From Prorocentrum cordatum (taxonomy: Eukaryota > Sar > Dinophyceae > Prorocentrales > Prorocentraceae): a stretch of 64,000 bases of DNA. The stretch lies in assembly GCA_963575745.1 (NCBI GenBank), contig CAUYUJ010015693.1, forward strand, positions 946,789 to 1,010,788, in the 5' to 3' direction. Every line of letters starts with the position of its first letter. Positions within the stretch are counted from its first letter, which is position 1. The position numbers and the translations under genes are program-made. Positions 32,681-43,667 of this stretch are shown here, piece by piece. The notes below the pieces were generated by a model. It was not told the DNA's origin and searched no databases. It saw nothing but the letters and a program-made list of their open reading frames with translations.

Positions 32681-34165
32681 CCTGGCGACGGAGCAGATGC
32701 TTTTCGCCCGGGATGGCTTTCGACCGGCTCGTTTCGGCCAATTCGTTTCGCCCGGGGTCTGCGGTTGCCGGGGCTGGATTTCGCCGCGGGCTGGTTTTCG
32801 CCCAGGATGACTTTCGCCCGGGTTGGCTTTCGCCCGGGTTGGCTTTCGCCCAGATTAGCTTTCGCCCGAATTTTTTTTCGCCCGGGTTGGCTTTCGCCCA
32901 GCGTTCGCCCGAGTTGGCTTTCGCCCGGGTTGGTGTTTCGCCTGGGATGGTTTTCGCCTGGGTTCGTTTTCGTTTTCCTCTTCCTCTTCTCCTCCTCCCG
33001 CTCCTGTCCTTTTACACTGCTGCTCCTGTTCCGCCTCTCTTCCTCTGGCACCTCTTGCCCGCGGCCGGTTGGCTGGAGCTCCGATGCGTTCCCGCAGCAG
33101 CACTGGAAGTACAACCCCCCGCCTTCTTCCAAAACGGCCTGACCTACACATGCACACCGCCCTTGCTCAGGCCCCCCTGAGGCCCAGGGTCAGTCAGTGC
33201 AACGTGCCCCCCTGGCAAAACCGGACGCGTGCTCACTCGAGCGTGCCCCACACTTTAGCGCACCGCCCACACGACCCGACCCGCCCGTCAGGGCCCGCCC
33301 GACCCGACCCGTCCCGCCCCGCCCGTCAGGGTCCGTCCGCCCGACCCGACCCGCCAGTTAGGGCTCACGCGTGCTCACTCCAGCGCGCCCCACACTTTAG
33401 TGCCCCGCCCGCCCGACCCGACCCGCACGTTAGGGTCCGCCCGACCCGACCCGGCCCGTCCCGCCTATTAGGGTCTGCCCGCCCGACCCGACCCGCCCGT
33501 CAGGGTTCATGCGTGCTCGCCCCAGCGAACCCCACACTTTAGTGTCCCGCCCGCCCGACCCGACCCGCCCGTTGGGGTCCGCCCGACCCGGCCCGACCCG
33601 TCCCGCCCGTCAGGATCCGCCAGCCCGACCCGACCCGCCCGTTAGGGTTCACGCGTGCTCGCTCCGGCGCGCCCCACAGTTTAGCGTCCCGCCCGCCCGA
33701 CCCGACCCGCCCGTCAGGGCCCGCCCGACCCGACCCGTCCCGCCCCGCCCGTCAGTGTCCGTCCGCCCGACCCGACCCGCCAGTTAGGGCTCACGCGTGC
33801 TCACTTTCCCCACCCCCGCCCGCCCGACCCGACCCGCCCGTTAGGGTCCGCCCGACCCGACCCGACCCGTCCCTCCCGTTAGGGTCCGCCCGCCCGACCC
33901 GACCCGCCCGCTGGAGCCCGCCCCCAACCCCGGCGAAAACCCACCCCGGCGAAAACCAACCCCGGCGAAAGCCAACCCCGGCGAAGGCCAACCCTGGCGA
34001 AAGCCAACCCCGGCGAAGGCCAACCCCGGCGAAAGCCAACCCCGGCGAAAGCCAACCCCGGCGAAAGCCAACCTTGGCGAAAACAAGCCCGGCGAAACGA
34101 AACCTGGCGAAACGAAGCCCAGCGAAAGCAAACCCCGGCGAAAAGCATCCGTGCCCTGGCGACGC
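32680..34165. repeat. Inverted minisatellite arms around a CCCGACC array
   Basis: The left arm (32680-32975) is about fifteen 17-bp units cgggttggctttcgccc. The right arm (33910-34165) holds the complement, ccccggcgaaagccaac. The outermost parts also match inverted (tggcgac... gatgcttttcgcc against ggcgaaaagcatccgtg... gtcgcca), so the arms are true inverted copies. Between them lies a cccgacccgacccgcccgt array with a higher-order unit of about 141 bp marked by gcgtgctca near 33228, 33369, 33510, 33651 and 33796; ttagggt words occur inside but are not telomeric arrays. Confidence 0.85.
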
Positions 34166-34429
34166 ATTTCGCTTATATTGGGCCCGTCTTGGGCCGCACT
34201 GGAACCATCCTAGGGCCGTTCTGGGTGGGGCCTGCGACCATGTTGGGGTTGTCGTGGGGCTCTCCGCTGCGGACGCTGCTTCTCGGTGCTACCCAGGTCG
34301 CGCAAGGGGGTGTTGCACGGTAGCGCGGGCCCCAGCAGCGCCAGTCAGGATGGGCCCCATGCTCGCGGATCGCGCTAGGCAAGGTGCTGCCGCAACCGCA
34401 TACAAAAACAGAAGCATGACGAACGACCC

Positions 34430-35500
34430 AACCATATGCAGTTGCGAGTATTGAGAGGGAGATGAGACGGAGGACAGGGGCCCAGTGGGGTCGAGAGGTC
34501 CAGGGGCCTTGCGCCGTGGAGAATTCCAGGGGCCTCGCGCAAGCGTCTCTTCCTCGAAATGTTAAGCGGGGACGCATGTACACCCTGCCACTGTGACCTT
34601 CGGTGGAGCTCCACGTGAGGCCACGAACCGTGTGAGGGGCGTGCCGAAATGAGTCGCGGAGACGCATGTACACCCTGCCACTGGGGCCTTCGGTGGAGCT
34701 ACCTATGGGGCCACGAACCGTGTGAGGGGTGTGCCGAAATGAATCGCGGGCACGCATGTAAACCCTGCCACTGGGGCCTTCTGTGGAGCTCCCTATGGAA
34801 CAGCGAAACGTTTGGGGTGTGTGCCGAAATCCAGTGGGGCCACGAACCGTGTGAGGGGTGCGCCGAAATGAGTCGCGGAGACGCATGTACACCCTGCCAC
34901 TGGGGCCTTCGGTGGAGCTCCCTATGGGGCCACGAACCGTGTGAGGGGCGTGCCGAAATGAATCGCGGGGCGCATGTACACCCTGCCACTGGGGCCTTCG
35001 GTGGAGCTCCTTATGGGCCGCGAAACGTGTGAGGGGTGTGCCGGAATGAATCGCGGAGACGCATGTAAGCCTTGCCATTGGGGCTTTCGGTGGAGCTCCC
35101 CATGGGGCCACGAACCGTGTGAGGGGCGTGCCGAAATGAGTCGCGGGGACGCATGTAAACCCTGCCACTGGGGCCTTCGGTGGAGCTCCCCATGGGGCCA
35201 CGAACCGTGTGAGGGGTGCGCCGAAATGAGCCGCGGGGACTGTAAACCCTGCCATTGGGGCCTACGGTGGAGCTCCCAATGGGTCCACGAACCGTGTGAG
35301 GGGCGTGCCGAAATGAGTCGCGGAAACGCACGTAAACCCTGCCACTAGGACCTTCGGTGGAGCTCCCTCTGGGGTCACCAACCGTGTGAGTTGTGCGCCG
35401 GAATAAGCCGCGGAGACGCATGTAAGCCCTGCCACTGGGGCTTTCGGTGGAGCTCCCCATGGGGCCACGAAACGTGTGAGCGGCGTGCCGAAGTTGATGG
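34430..35500. repeat. Minisatellite B, 90-100-bp unit, first block
   Basis: A short lead (acccaaccatatgcagttgcgagta) precedes about ten units containing ggggccacgaaccgtgtgag, ggcgtgccgaaatgagtcgc and ccttcggtggagctcccta. Anchors at 34621, 34721, 34841 and 34931 show 90-120-bp steps. A frame with repeated CHWGLRWSS peptides is open because of the unit, not because it is a gene. Confidence 0.88.
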
Positions 35501-35509
35501 CACGGACGC

Positions 35510-35565
35510 GTGGGATGATGATGATGAAAATGATGAACATGATGAACATGATGAACATGATGAAC

Positions 35566-35618
<53 letters not shown>

Positions 35619-35945
35619 AATCATGATCATGATCCTGATCCTGATCCTGATCCTGATGATGATGTTGATGATGATGATAATGATGATGATAATGATGATT
35701 ATGATTATTATGATGCTGATGATGAAGATGACGGTGATGGCGATGGCGATGGTGATGGTGAGGAAGAGGATGAGGATGAGGATGGAGGGTGGAGGGGGAG
35801 GAGGAGGAGGAGGAGGAGGAGGAGGAGGAGGAGGAGGAAGAGGAGGGAGGAGGGGGAGGAGGCGGAGAGGAGAGGAGGAGACGCGGGGCGCTGTCTCTTC
35901 AAAACGAGGACCCAACACCACAGGATGGTTGGGAAACACATGCGC
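35510..35945. repeat. GAT and GGA arrays and hairpin module, copy 3
   Basis: A GAT array (35513-35750), then a GGA array (35790-35850), then gcgctgtctcttcaaaacga and cccaacaccacaggatggtt. This is the same order as the ends of the other minisatellite blocks. Confidence 0.85.
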
Positions 35946-36247
35946 CTCTTTTGAGGGGTTTCAGTTAGTCCAGGCGGGTCTGGGGGGGCTGTCGGTCATA
36001 GGCAGAAAGTGTTGCGCGTGGCCGTTAGGACGTGTGTAACAAATTCTTAGCTCTGATCCGGTTGGTGTGGGCTCAGGACGGCATCTTGCAAGTCTGCGCC
36101 AGACGGGACCGTTCTGGTTAAAGCCAGCGAGTGGCGAAACATCCCCGCCGACCTTCATCCCGCTTCGCACGAATTGCGCACTGCTCCAGCGCGCTTGGGC
36201 GCGTGCAGCACGTGGGCCCCGTGCTCGCGGACCTCGCTAGGCCAGGT

Positions 36248-36385
36248 GCTACCATCCTCCTCCTCCTCCTCCTCCTCCTCCTCCTCGTCCTCCTCCTCCT
36301 CCTCCTCCTCCTCCTCCTCCTCCTTTTCCTGCTCCTCCTCCTCCTCCTCCTCGGCCTCCTGGGCCTCCTCCTCATGCGCCTCTGT
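36248..36385. repeat. TCC array
   Basis: About 130 bp of TCC with a few interruptions; the homopyrimidine strand is the plus strand. Confidence 0.9.
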
Positions 36386-36449
36386 TGAGGGGAGTTAGTT
36401 AGTCCAGGCGGGTCGGGGGGGCATGTCGATCACAGGCAGAAGTTGTTGG

Positions 36450-36930
36450 AACAGATTGGGCCCTCCTGGGGAGGCATATCGGGGCCCCTGGAGGCCACCG
36501 TCGGCCAATGTTGGACAACAGCCAGGCTTCACTAAGGCCTATGGAGGTGATCTTGCGGCCGACGTTGGAAGTCTTAGGCCATGTTGGGCCAACTTGGCGG
36601 CGTATTAGGGCCCATGGGTCCATCTTGAGAAACATTGAAGTTAGATTGGCGACCATGGGGCCCTTGTTGACGACATACCGGGACACCTTGGGAGCAAAAC
36701 GGGGGACGGGCACAACAGATTGAACAGCATCAGTCGTTTCAGTGTTTGTTGACCCTCTCGGGTGCGTCTTGAGGCCTCCCTAGTGGATCATGAAGGCCGC
36801 ACGGGCTATCTTGAAAGCTGATTGACATGTTGATGTAGTCCTCATGGGCCCGGCATGCCATCCCATGTGTTTTCGTTGCGTTGCTCATGCGGCCGCAAAT
36901 GGGGAGGCGACGAGCGGTGAGAAAATAATG
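36450..36930. repeat. GGCCCCAAGA-type words, then unassigned spacer
   Basis: Diverged units (cttaggccatgttgggcc, gaggtgatcttg) to about 36700, then spacer with no supported gene. Confidence 0.5.
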
Positions 36931-36933
36931 AAG

Positions 36934-37395
36934 GGCGGCCGCAGCACTCCTCGCCTTCACCTTCAAGCTTGCTGCCGCCGGCTACGACATCGCCCGCGAC
37001 GCCGCCGCCGTCGGCTACGACAGCGCCCGCGCCGCCGCCGCTGCCCAGGGAGGGCAGCTGCCCGTGGCGTGGCGCAGGGCAGTGGCCTTAGCGTGGGCTC
37101 GAGGCGCGCCGGGTCTCTGAGAGGCGGCCGCGTGTTTGATTCTCCTCCGCCTGCAAGGAGGCCACAACTCGCTGGCCAAGAATCGGCGGGAAATTCGACG
37201 CAGTTGCGTCGAGAAGAGGGCTTGACAGTGCCCTGCAAGGGGCTGGAAGGCGGAACGCCGCTGTCGGGTTTCGATCGGCTGGGGCCCCGCCTTCGCTCTT
37301 CTTTGCGTGCTACGGCCAGAGGACGGAACTCCCAGACGTGCTGGATGAAGGCCGGCTCCAGCCACTCAACGATCTAGAGGAAGAGGAGAAGGAGG
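36934..37395 (+). CDS. Two coding-like segments, possible exons of one gene
   Basis: Segment 1 (36934-37068, open to a TGA at 37118) reads LLAFTFKLAAAGYDIARDAA and then AVGYDSARAAAAAQGGQLPVA, a tandem GYDxAR motif with G/C third positions. Segment 2 (37229-37395) reads APPSLFFACYGQRTELPDVL followed by DEGRLQPLNDLEEEE and runs into a GGA array. An intron from GC|GTGGCG (37069) to CTTGACAG (37228) would keep frame. Segment 1 follows aatgaag, a usable acceptor. There is no initiating ATG, so both would be internal. The introner copy at 37571 lies 180 bp downstream. Family unknown. Confidence 0.33.
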
Positions 37396-37396
37396 G

Positions 37397-37465
37397 AGGA
37401 GGAGGAGGAGGAGGAGGAGGAGGAGGAGGAGGAGGAGGAGGGGTCGGAGGAGGAGGAGGAGTCAA
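37397..37465. repeat. GGA array
   Basis: A pure-purine GGA run directly behind the coding-like segment at 37229-37395. Confidence 0.9.
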
Positions 37466-37570
37466 GCTTGCCAGCCCGAACGACCCGTGAGCCCGCCCAC
37501 TCCCACCCGTCCTGCCAAAACATAAGAATCCACACCGGCACAACAGGGTCTGGCCAAACGTAGCACGTGG

Positions 37571-37756
37571 ATCGGCTACACGTAAGAGTGACCCGTCGCC
37601 AGAGTGACCTTTGGTGCGGGCCCACTGGGGTCCACCGATCGCCAAACGCGACGCGATGGTAGCGTCTTGCGCGCTTGTGTCTGGTCCTCGCGCGGAGCCC
37701 GAAAAGCCGCGCACCAAAGGTCACTCTTACCCAGGGTCACTCTTGCGCCGCTCCAG
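37571..37756. mobile_element. Introner-like inverted-repeat element, copy 2
   Basis: Matches copy 1 along its whole length (atcggctacacgtaagag here, atcgactacacgcaagag there; acctttggtgcgggccca in both; aaaagccgcgcaccaaag in both). Arms are inverted, with agagtgacc doubled. This copy carries GTAAGAG near its start (37582) and CTCCAG near its end (37751-37756), a ready-made GT-AG intron of 175 nt. The flanks are not clearly coding, and only TCGG is shared at the two ends. It may be an intron of an unrecognised gene or an intergenic copy. Confidence 0.75.
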
Positions 37757-37769
37757 CTCGGTGACGAGC

Positions 37770-38400
37770 GAGGGGGGGAAGTGAGAAGGAGAAGGCCTTC
37801 TCAGAAGGCGGCGGGGCTTCTCAGAAGGCCTACGGCCTTCTGAATAGTTTTCCGTGTCGTCGGTGAAGGCTTGGAAAATGTTTCAGAAGTCACGAGTTGG
37901 AGGAGGAGGAGGAGGAGGACGGGGGAGGAGGATGAGGAGGAGGATGAAGAGGAGGAGGAGGAGGAGGAGCAGCAGAAGCAGCAGCAGTAGGAAAAGAGAG
38001 TGAGGAGGAGGGAGGGGGGGGACGAGGAGGAGGAGGAACAGCGGCAGGAGCCACAGGTCACGCAGTGCTCCGCAGCGGGGGGCGACGGAAGAGGCCGCAT
38101 GGCCGACCTCCTGGCAGAGCCCTGGCAGGGCGGAGCGCGGCCCGCGCGCCCGCCGAGGTGGCTCTCTGGGCCCGGCGGCAGAGCCGCCGAAGGACGATAG
38201 GCGCGAGCTTCCGGTCTGCCCTTTTCGCCCGCCCCCCCTGCCCACCAGCATCCGCTGGAGGGTGAGGCTCCGGAGGAGGGAGGAGGGAGGAGAGGGAGGA
38301 GGGAGGAGGGAGGAGGGAGGAGGGAGGAGGGAGGAGGGAGGAGGAGGAGGAGGAGGAGGAGGAGGAGGAGGAGGTTCGAAAGGCGTGTGCTCCACATCAG
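37770..38400. repeat. GAAGGCCTTCTCAGAAGG hairpins and GGA arrays
   Basis: At 37790-37842 four alternating copies of aaggccttct and agaaggc form nested hairpins. GGA arrays lie at 37898-37970 and 38270-38375. Between them, 38101-38199 reads MADLLAEPWQGGARPARPPR in plus frame with G/C third positions, a weak exon candidate. Confidence 0.55.
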
Positions 38401-38515
38401 GCTAGGCCCTTTTTCGAACCCCAGGGACGTCAAAAAACTGATCGGGGTCAGTAGTTAACCGGCCAGGGTGGACCCGAGGGGAGCCCTGGAAACGGCAGAA
38501 CCTCTGGAATCTGGA

Positions 38516-38854
38516 ATGAGACATTTGAGGGGCCAGGTCGATGTCTGTCTTGCGCAAGCGGGGGCGTCGGTAGAGCTGGGATTTGCACCAGCCCCAACGC
38601 TAGGGCTCGGCAAGAGCTTCATGACGGCGGTAGACGCCATTGCCCCCAATGCTTACCCGTGGCTCGAGGCGCCATCGTGCAACCATAACAACAGAGACTG
38701 CATAAGAGAGGAGCGTGGTTTCACGATCATGCGAGCATTGGTCCAGTCGCAGATGTGGAGTCTCGCTCGTGTACAATCGCTCGTGCAACAAAAAACACAC
38801 CCAAGCAAAAATGATAGGCGACCGAACGAATGCGCAGGCGGGCAGACTTGCTGA
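38516..38854 (+). CDS. Unknown 112-residue frame
   Basis: The frame starts MRHLRGQVDVCLAQAGASVE and ends at a TGA at 38852-38854. The first 60 residues have ordinary composition (GLGKSFMTAVDAIAPNAYPW); the rest is less convincing. It lies between a GGA array and a CAGA microsatellite and has no neighbours to hint at its role. No family recognised, and no splice evidence. Confidence 0.27.
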   Translation: MRHLRGQVDVCLAQAGASVELGFAPAPTLGLGKSFMTAVDAIAPNAYPWLEAPSCNHNNRDCIREERGFTIMRALVQSQMWSLARVQSLVQQKTHPSKNDRRPNECAGGQTC

Positions 38855-38859
38855 CAGGG

Positions 38860-39140
38860 TCACGATTAGACAGACAGACAGACAGACAAACAGACATACA
38901 GACAGACAGACAGACGGACAGGGCCTGAGAGGCAGAGACAGACAGGCAAACTTATGTTCAAAATGCAAAGCGAGCGCATCACGCCTGGACGCTGTTGGGA
39001 ACACTTGCGCGTCCAAAAGAACAGACAGACAGGGAGGGAACGACAGACGGACAGTAAGATGTAAAGACTGAGAGTGAGACAGACTCGGGCTCGGAGGCAG
39101 AGACAAACATTGGTACAGACAGACGCCGAGACAAAGCCAC
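38860..39140. repeat. CAGACAGA microsatellite region
   Basis: A dense cagacagacaga tract at 38870-38930 with scattered cagacag words to about 39130. Confidence 0.85.
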
Positions 39141-39397
39141 AGGCAGAGGCCGATCAGGTAGGAACAGTCAGAAACAAACGAATGCATTTGTAGACTCGTA
39201 CATACATACCTAACGCTTTGCGGCCCCGCCATTAGAAACGTCAAGCAGCGTACCCTAGACTGACTCGCTCAAGGGTGCAGACAGTCTTGATGGATCAATG
39301 TCGTCGCCTTATGATATGATTGCTGCGCCTTCAGGCCGTCCTCGGCAGATAATGGGAGAGCTAGATTGGAAGAGGTTCTTGGAAGGGGAAATTTTCA

Positions 39398-42185
39398 GGC
39401 AGGAACTGACAAAAAGGCCGGACTGTCCAGAAGCAGAGATGGGGAGATGGCACAGAAGGAAAGACAGTCAGGCAGCCAGACAGGCAGATCGCATGTTGCA
39501 GGCGCGATGCTGCAAGCGCCAAAGGGGAAAATCTGCGGCTCCAGTACGGACCTGCCGGAGACTCAAGATTGCTAGACTAGCCATATTTGAGGCTGGCGCC
39601 GGAACCAGTCTCCGTCCCGTCTTCTGACCTCCCCCCCTCCCTCCCTCTCCAGCATCCTCACCTTTCTCCCCGCCATCTGTCCTCTCTCACCCCCCACCCC
39701 CTCATCTTCCGCTTACTCCCCCACCCCACCCACCTTCACCCTCCTCGGGGAGGCGAAAGGCGCAGGAGGAGGGGCCGACCCCGTGTCCCACTCTGCTACT
39801 TTTTCCAAGCTCGGCGGTCGCCGCAGTGCAATAGAGAGCGTGGCAGAACTACTACCACGAGCGCTTGCAGCCTTTTCCCAAAATCAGTGTTTGATTATGT
39901 ATTGATGGACTGTTTCGGATCGTACGTTAGGCTGCAGGCGCCGCCCGGGGGGGCGAAAGCACAGAAACGCGATTATCTGCACGCGGCCTCGGCGCAAAAG
40001 CAAAAACCCCATATCTGTCGTAACGGCGGCGCCGGCGTCTGTGCATGCCAGAGGTTATAGGCATGCCTGCACGAAGATTGAATTTGATTTTGATGTTGAA
40101 TTTGATGTCCAGGGCAGGAACTGGGCAAAAGGGCGGACTGTCCAGAAGCAGAGATGGGGAGATGGCACAGAAGGAAAGACAGTCAGGCAGCCAGACAGGC
40201 AGATCGCATGTTGCAGGCGCGATGCTGCAAGCGCCAAAGGGGAAAATCTGCGGCTCCAGTACGGACCTGCCGGAGACTCAAGATTTCTAGACTAGCGATA
40301 TTTGAGGCTGGCGCCGGAACCAGTCTCCGTCCCGTCTTCTGACCTCCCCCCCTCCCTCCCTCTCCAGCATCCTCACCTTTCTCCCCGCCATCTGTCCTCT
40401 CTCACCCCCCACCCCCCCATCTTCCACTTACTCCCCCACCGCACCCACCTTCACCCTCCTCGGGGAGGCGAAAGGCGCAGGAGGAGGGGCCGACCCCGTG
40501 TCCCACTCTGCTACTTTTTCCAAGCTCGGCGGTCGCCGCAGTGCAATAGAGAGCGTGGCAGAACTACTACCACGAGCGCTTGCAGCCTTTTCCCAAAATC
40601 AGTGTTTGATTATGTATTGATGGACTGTTTCGGATCGTACGTTAGGCTGCACGCGCCACCTGGGGGGCCTGTGAGCGGCCTCTCTGCTGCTGCCCACTGG
40701 TGGAGCAGCTTGAGTGAAATGGCAGCGGAGACGATGAGACGATAGGGTGACAGCCTAAAGCGAAATTTTGCAGTAACGGCGGTTCCGGCCGACGGAGCGA
40801 AAGCACAGAAACGCGATTATCTGCACGCGGCCTCGGCGCAAAAGCAAAAAAAACATATCTGTCGTAACGGCGGCGCCGGCGTCTGTGCATGCCAGAGGTT
40901 ATAGGCATGCCTGCACGAAGATTGAATTTGATTTTGATTTTGATTTTGAATTTGATGTCCAGGGCAGGAACTGGGCAAAAGGGCGGACTGTCCAGAAGCA
41001 GAGATGGGGAGATGGCACAGAAGGAAAGACAGTCAGGCAGCCAGACAGGCAGATCGCATGTTGCAGGCGCGATGCTGCAAGCGCCAAAGGGGAAAATCTG
41101 CGGCTCCAGTACGGACCTGCCGGAGACTCAAGATTTCTAGACTAGCGATATTTGAGGCTGGCGCCGGAACCAGTCTCCGTCCCGTCTTCTGACCTCCCCC
41201 CCTTCCCTCCCTCTCCAGCATCCTCACCTTTCTCCCCGCCATCTGTCCTCTCTCACCCCCCACCCCCCATCTTCCGCTTACTCCCCCACCCCACCCACCT
41301 TCACCCTCCTCGGGGAGGCGAAAGGCGCAGGAGGAGGGGCCGACCCCGTGTCCCACTCTGCTACTTTTTCCAAGCTCGGCGGTCGCCGCAGTGCAATAGA
41401 GAGCGTGGCAGAACTACTACCACGAGCGCTTGCAGCCTTTTCCCAAAATCAGTGTTTGATTATGTATTGATGGACTGTTTCGGATCGTACGTTAGGCTGC
41501 AGGCGCCGCCTGGGGGGCCTGTGAGCGGCCTCTCTGCTGCTGCCCACTGGTGGAGCAGCTTGAGTGAAATGGCAGCGGAGACGATGAGACGATAGGGTGA
41601 CAGCCTAAAGCGAAATTTTGCCGTAACGGCGGTGCCGGCCGACGGGGCGAAAGCACAGAGACGCGGCCTCGGCGCGAAAGCAAAAACCCCATATCTGTCG
41701 TAACGGCGGCGCCGGCGTCTGTGCATGCCAGAGGTTATAGGCATGCCTGCACGAAGATTGAATTTGATTTTGATTTTGATTATGATTTTGAATTTGATGT
41801 CCATGGCATGAACTGGGCAAAAGGGCGGACTGTCCAGAAGCAGAGATGGGGAGATGGCACAGAAGAAAAGACAGTCAGGCAGCCAGACAGGCAGATCGCA
41901 TGTTGCAGGCGCGATGCTGCAAGCGCCAAAGGGGAAAATCTGCGGCTCCAGTACGGACCTGCCGGAGACTTAAGATTGCTAGACTAGCGATATTTGAGGC
42001 TGGCGCCGGAACCAGTCTCCGTCCCGTCTTCTGGCCTCCCCCCCTCCCTCCCTCTCCAGCATCCTCACCTTTCTCCCCGCCATCTGTCCTCTCTCACCCC
42101 CCACCCCCCCATCTTCCGCTTACTCCCCAACCCCACCCACCTTCACCGTCCTGGGGAGGCGAAAGGCGCAGGAGGAGGGGCCGAC
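39398..42185. repeat. Recent tandem repeat, unit about 850 bp, 3.4 copies
   Basis: The anchor gactgtccag falls at 39421, 40136, 40986 and 41828. Units 2 and 3 are 850 and 842 bp; unit 1 is 715 bp, missing the stretch around gtgagcggcctctctgctgc (40670). Identity is very high over hundreds of bases. The units differ at a ttgattttgatt microsatellite (about 40082, 40925, 41762), which grows from copy to copy. Unit 4 breaks off at about 42185 into a CT array. Each unit holds a 147-codon frame (MRLAPEPVSVPSSDLPP), probably incidental. Confidence 0.92.
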
Positions 42186-42189
42186 CTGT

Positions 42190-42213
42190 CTTCTTTGCCC
42201 TCTCTCTTTTTTT

Positions 42214-42248
<35 letters not shown>

Positions 42249-43140
42249 GTCTCTTTCTCCCTCTCTCATCACCTACCTTCCCTTCTGGGCCCCCCCTCTT
42301 CTCGAACCACGGTCCCCCTGGCCAACGCGTCCCCGGGAACGGCGCCGCCCCCGAGTGGCGGGGGCCCGCGTCAGCGGCTCCGCAGGGCGGGATACTTGGG
42401 CGGCCGAGTGGCCGACGCCGCGCGGCGCCCTGCCATCCGCCGCCCCTCTCTTTGCCACCGCAGCTGGGATTCCCAGAGAGCAGCAGGATGAGCAGGAGCC
42501 AGTGGAGCAGCAGCAGCAGCCAGGGGGGGCAGCGGGGGGAGCAGCGGCAGCAGGATGAGAAAGGGGGAGCCGCAGCAGCCGCCAGGGGAGCAGCAGCGGG
42601 ACGAGCATTGGCAGCAGGAGCAGGAGGCAGCCGCCATCTGAGACCCCCCGTGCGGGATAAAGGGGGCCTACCAGCGAGGAGCAGTGTGGCGCTCGGGGCG
42701 CCCATCGCCGGCGCGAGCACACTGCGATCACCGCATCGCCTCTCGCACACCATTGTGCAGTGGCCACGGTGTGGAGAGGCACGTGGATATAATATCAGAG
42801 GACGGAGCAGTGGGAATGGAGTCAGGCAGTGTGTCTGTGGAGGCAGAGAACCAAACAGAGAGAGAGAGAGAAACAGAGGGAGAAAGAGTTCAAGATGCGT
42901 TTCTCCCTCAGTGCCTCCTTCCCCTTTCCTGCCCCCTCCCCAAACCCCTCTCCCTCGCACTGCCCATTTCCACAGGGCATCTGCAGACCACCACCATGCC
43001 AGGGCCCAGGACGGCACTGACCGGGCCAGGTGGTGGTGTAACAGGGTTGGGAGGTGAGACCGAAGTAAGCGTGAGGTGCCCCAACCGGGAAATCGTTTCA
43101 TTTAGTTTGTGCCGTACGTGTCGCCCCGGGTCCAGGCCGT
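42190..43140. other. CT microsatellite and gene-poor stretch
   Basis: A TC array at 42212-42265. At 42475-42620 agcagcagc and ggagcagc words repeat. Frames of 150-330 codons exist on both strands but are Gln/Ala/Gly/Arg-rich. No supported gene. Confidence 0.45.
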
Positions 43141-43146
43141 GGTTCC

Positions 43147-43475
43147 CAGGATGTCCCGATGGTTGTCCCGACGGTTGTCCCGATGGTTGTCCCGATAGGT
43201 GTCCCGTTGGTGGTCCCGATGCTTGTCCCGATGCTTGTCCAGATGATTGTTACGACGGTTACCCCGACGGTTGTTCCAATGATTGTCCCGATAGTTTTCC
43301 CGATGGTTGTCTTCGTCCCGAAGGTTGTCCCGATTGTTGTCCCGATTGTTGTCCCGATGGGTGTCCCGATGGTGATCCCGATGGTGGTCCCGATGGTAGT
43401 CTCGATAGATGTCTCGATGGTTGTCGCTATGAATGTGCTGATGGTTATCCCGACGACTGTCCTAATAGATACTGG
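43147..43475. repeat. 12-bp GATGGTTGTCCC minisatellite
   Basis: About 27 units of gatggttgtccc with gatg/gacg and ttgt/tggt variants. The 12-bp period gives tetrapeptide frames (CPDG, VPMV, GTTI) on both strands. Confidence 0.92.
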
Positions 43476-43667
43476 GGCCGTCAACTTGGCTGCTAGCGGG
43501 GTAAGAGAAATACGTGGGGAACTAGACATCTAATATGAATGTATACGCCCCCCCTCCCCCAGGGTTCCGAACCGTACCTCGATGTCATCTCGCGCCTTTC
43601 GCGGCACCGCCCTCCGGGGTCTCCCAGGCGGCCTCAGGAGATTGTGACCGTCTTCGGAGTCAAGAAG

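Noticed and set aside
33180-33900. Telomeric or subtelomeric repeat from ttagggt words
   Set aside because: The words are single and embedded in a CCCGACC minisatellite with a 141-bp unit; no TTTAGGG array is present.
34649-35348. Repeat protein with CHWGLRWSS motifs
   Set aside because: The 90-100-bp minisatellite alone creates it; the frame changes wherever unit length changes.
41846-43057. 403-codon frame
   Set aside because: It starts in the 850-bp tandem repeat, crosses a CT array and continues in Gln/Ala/Gly-rich sequence, with competing frames on the other strand.
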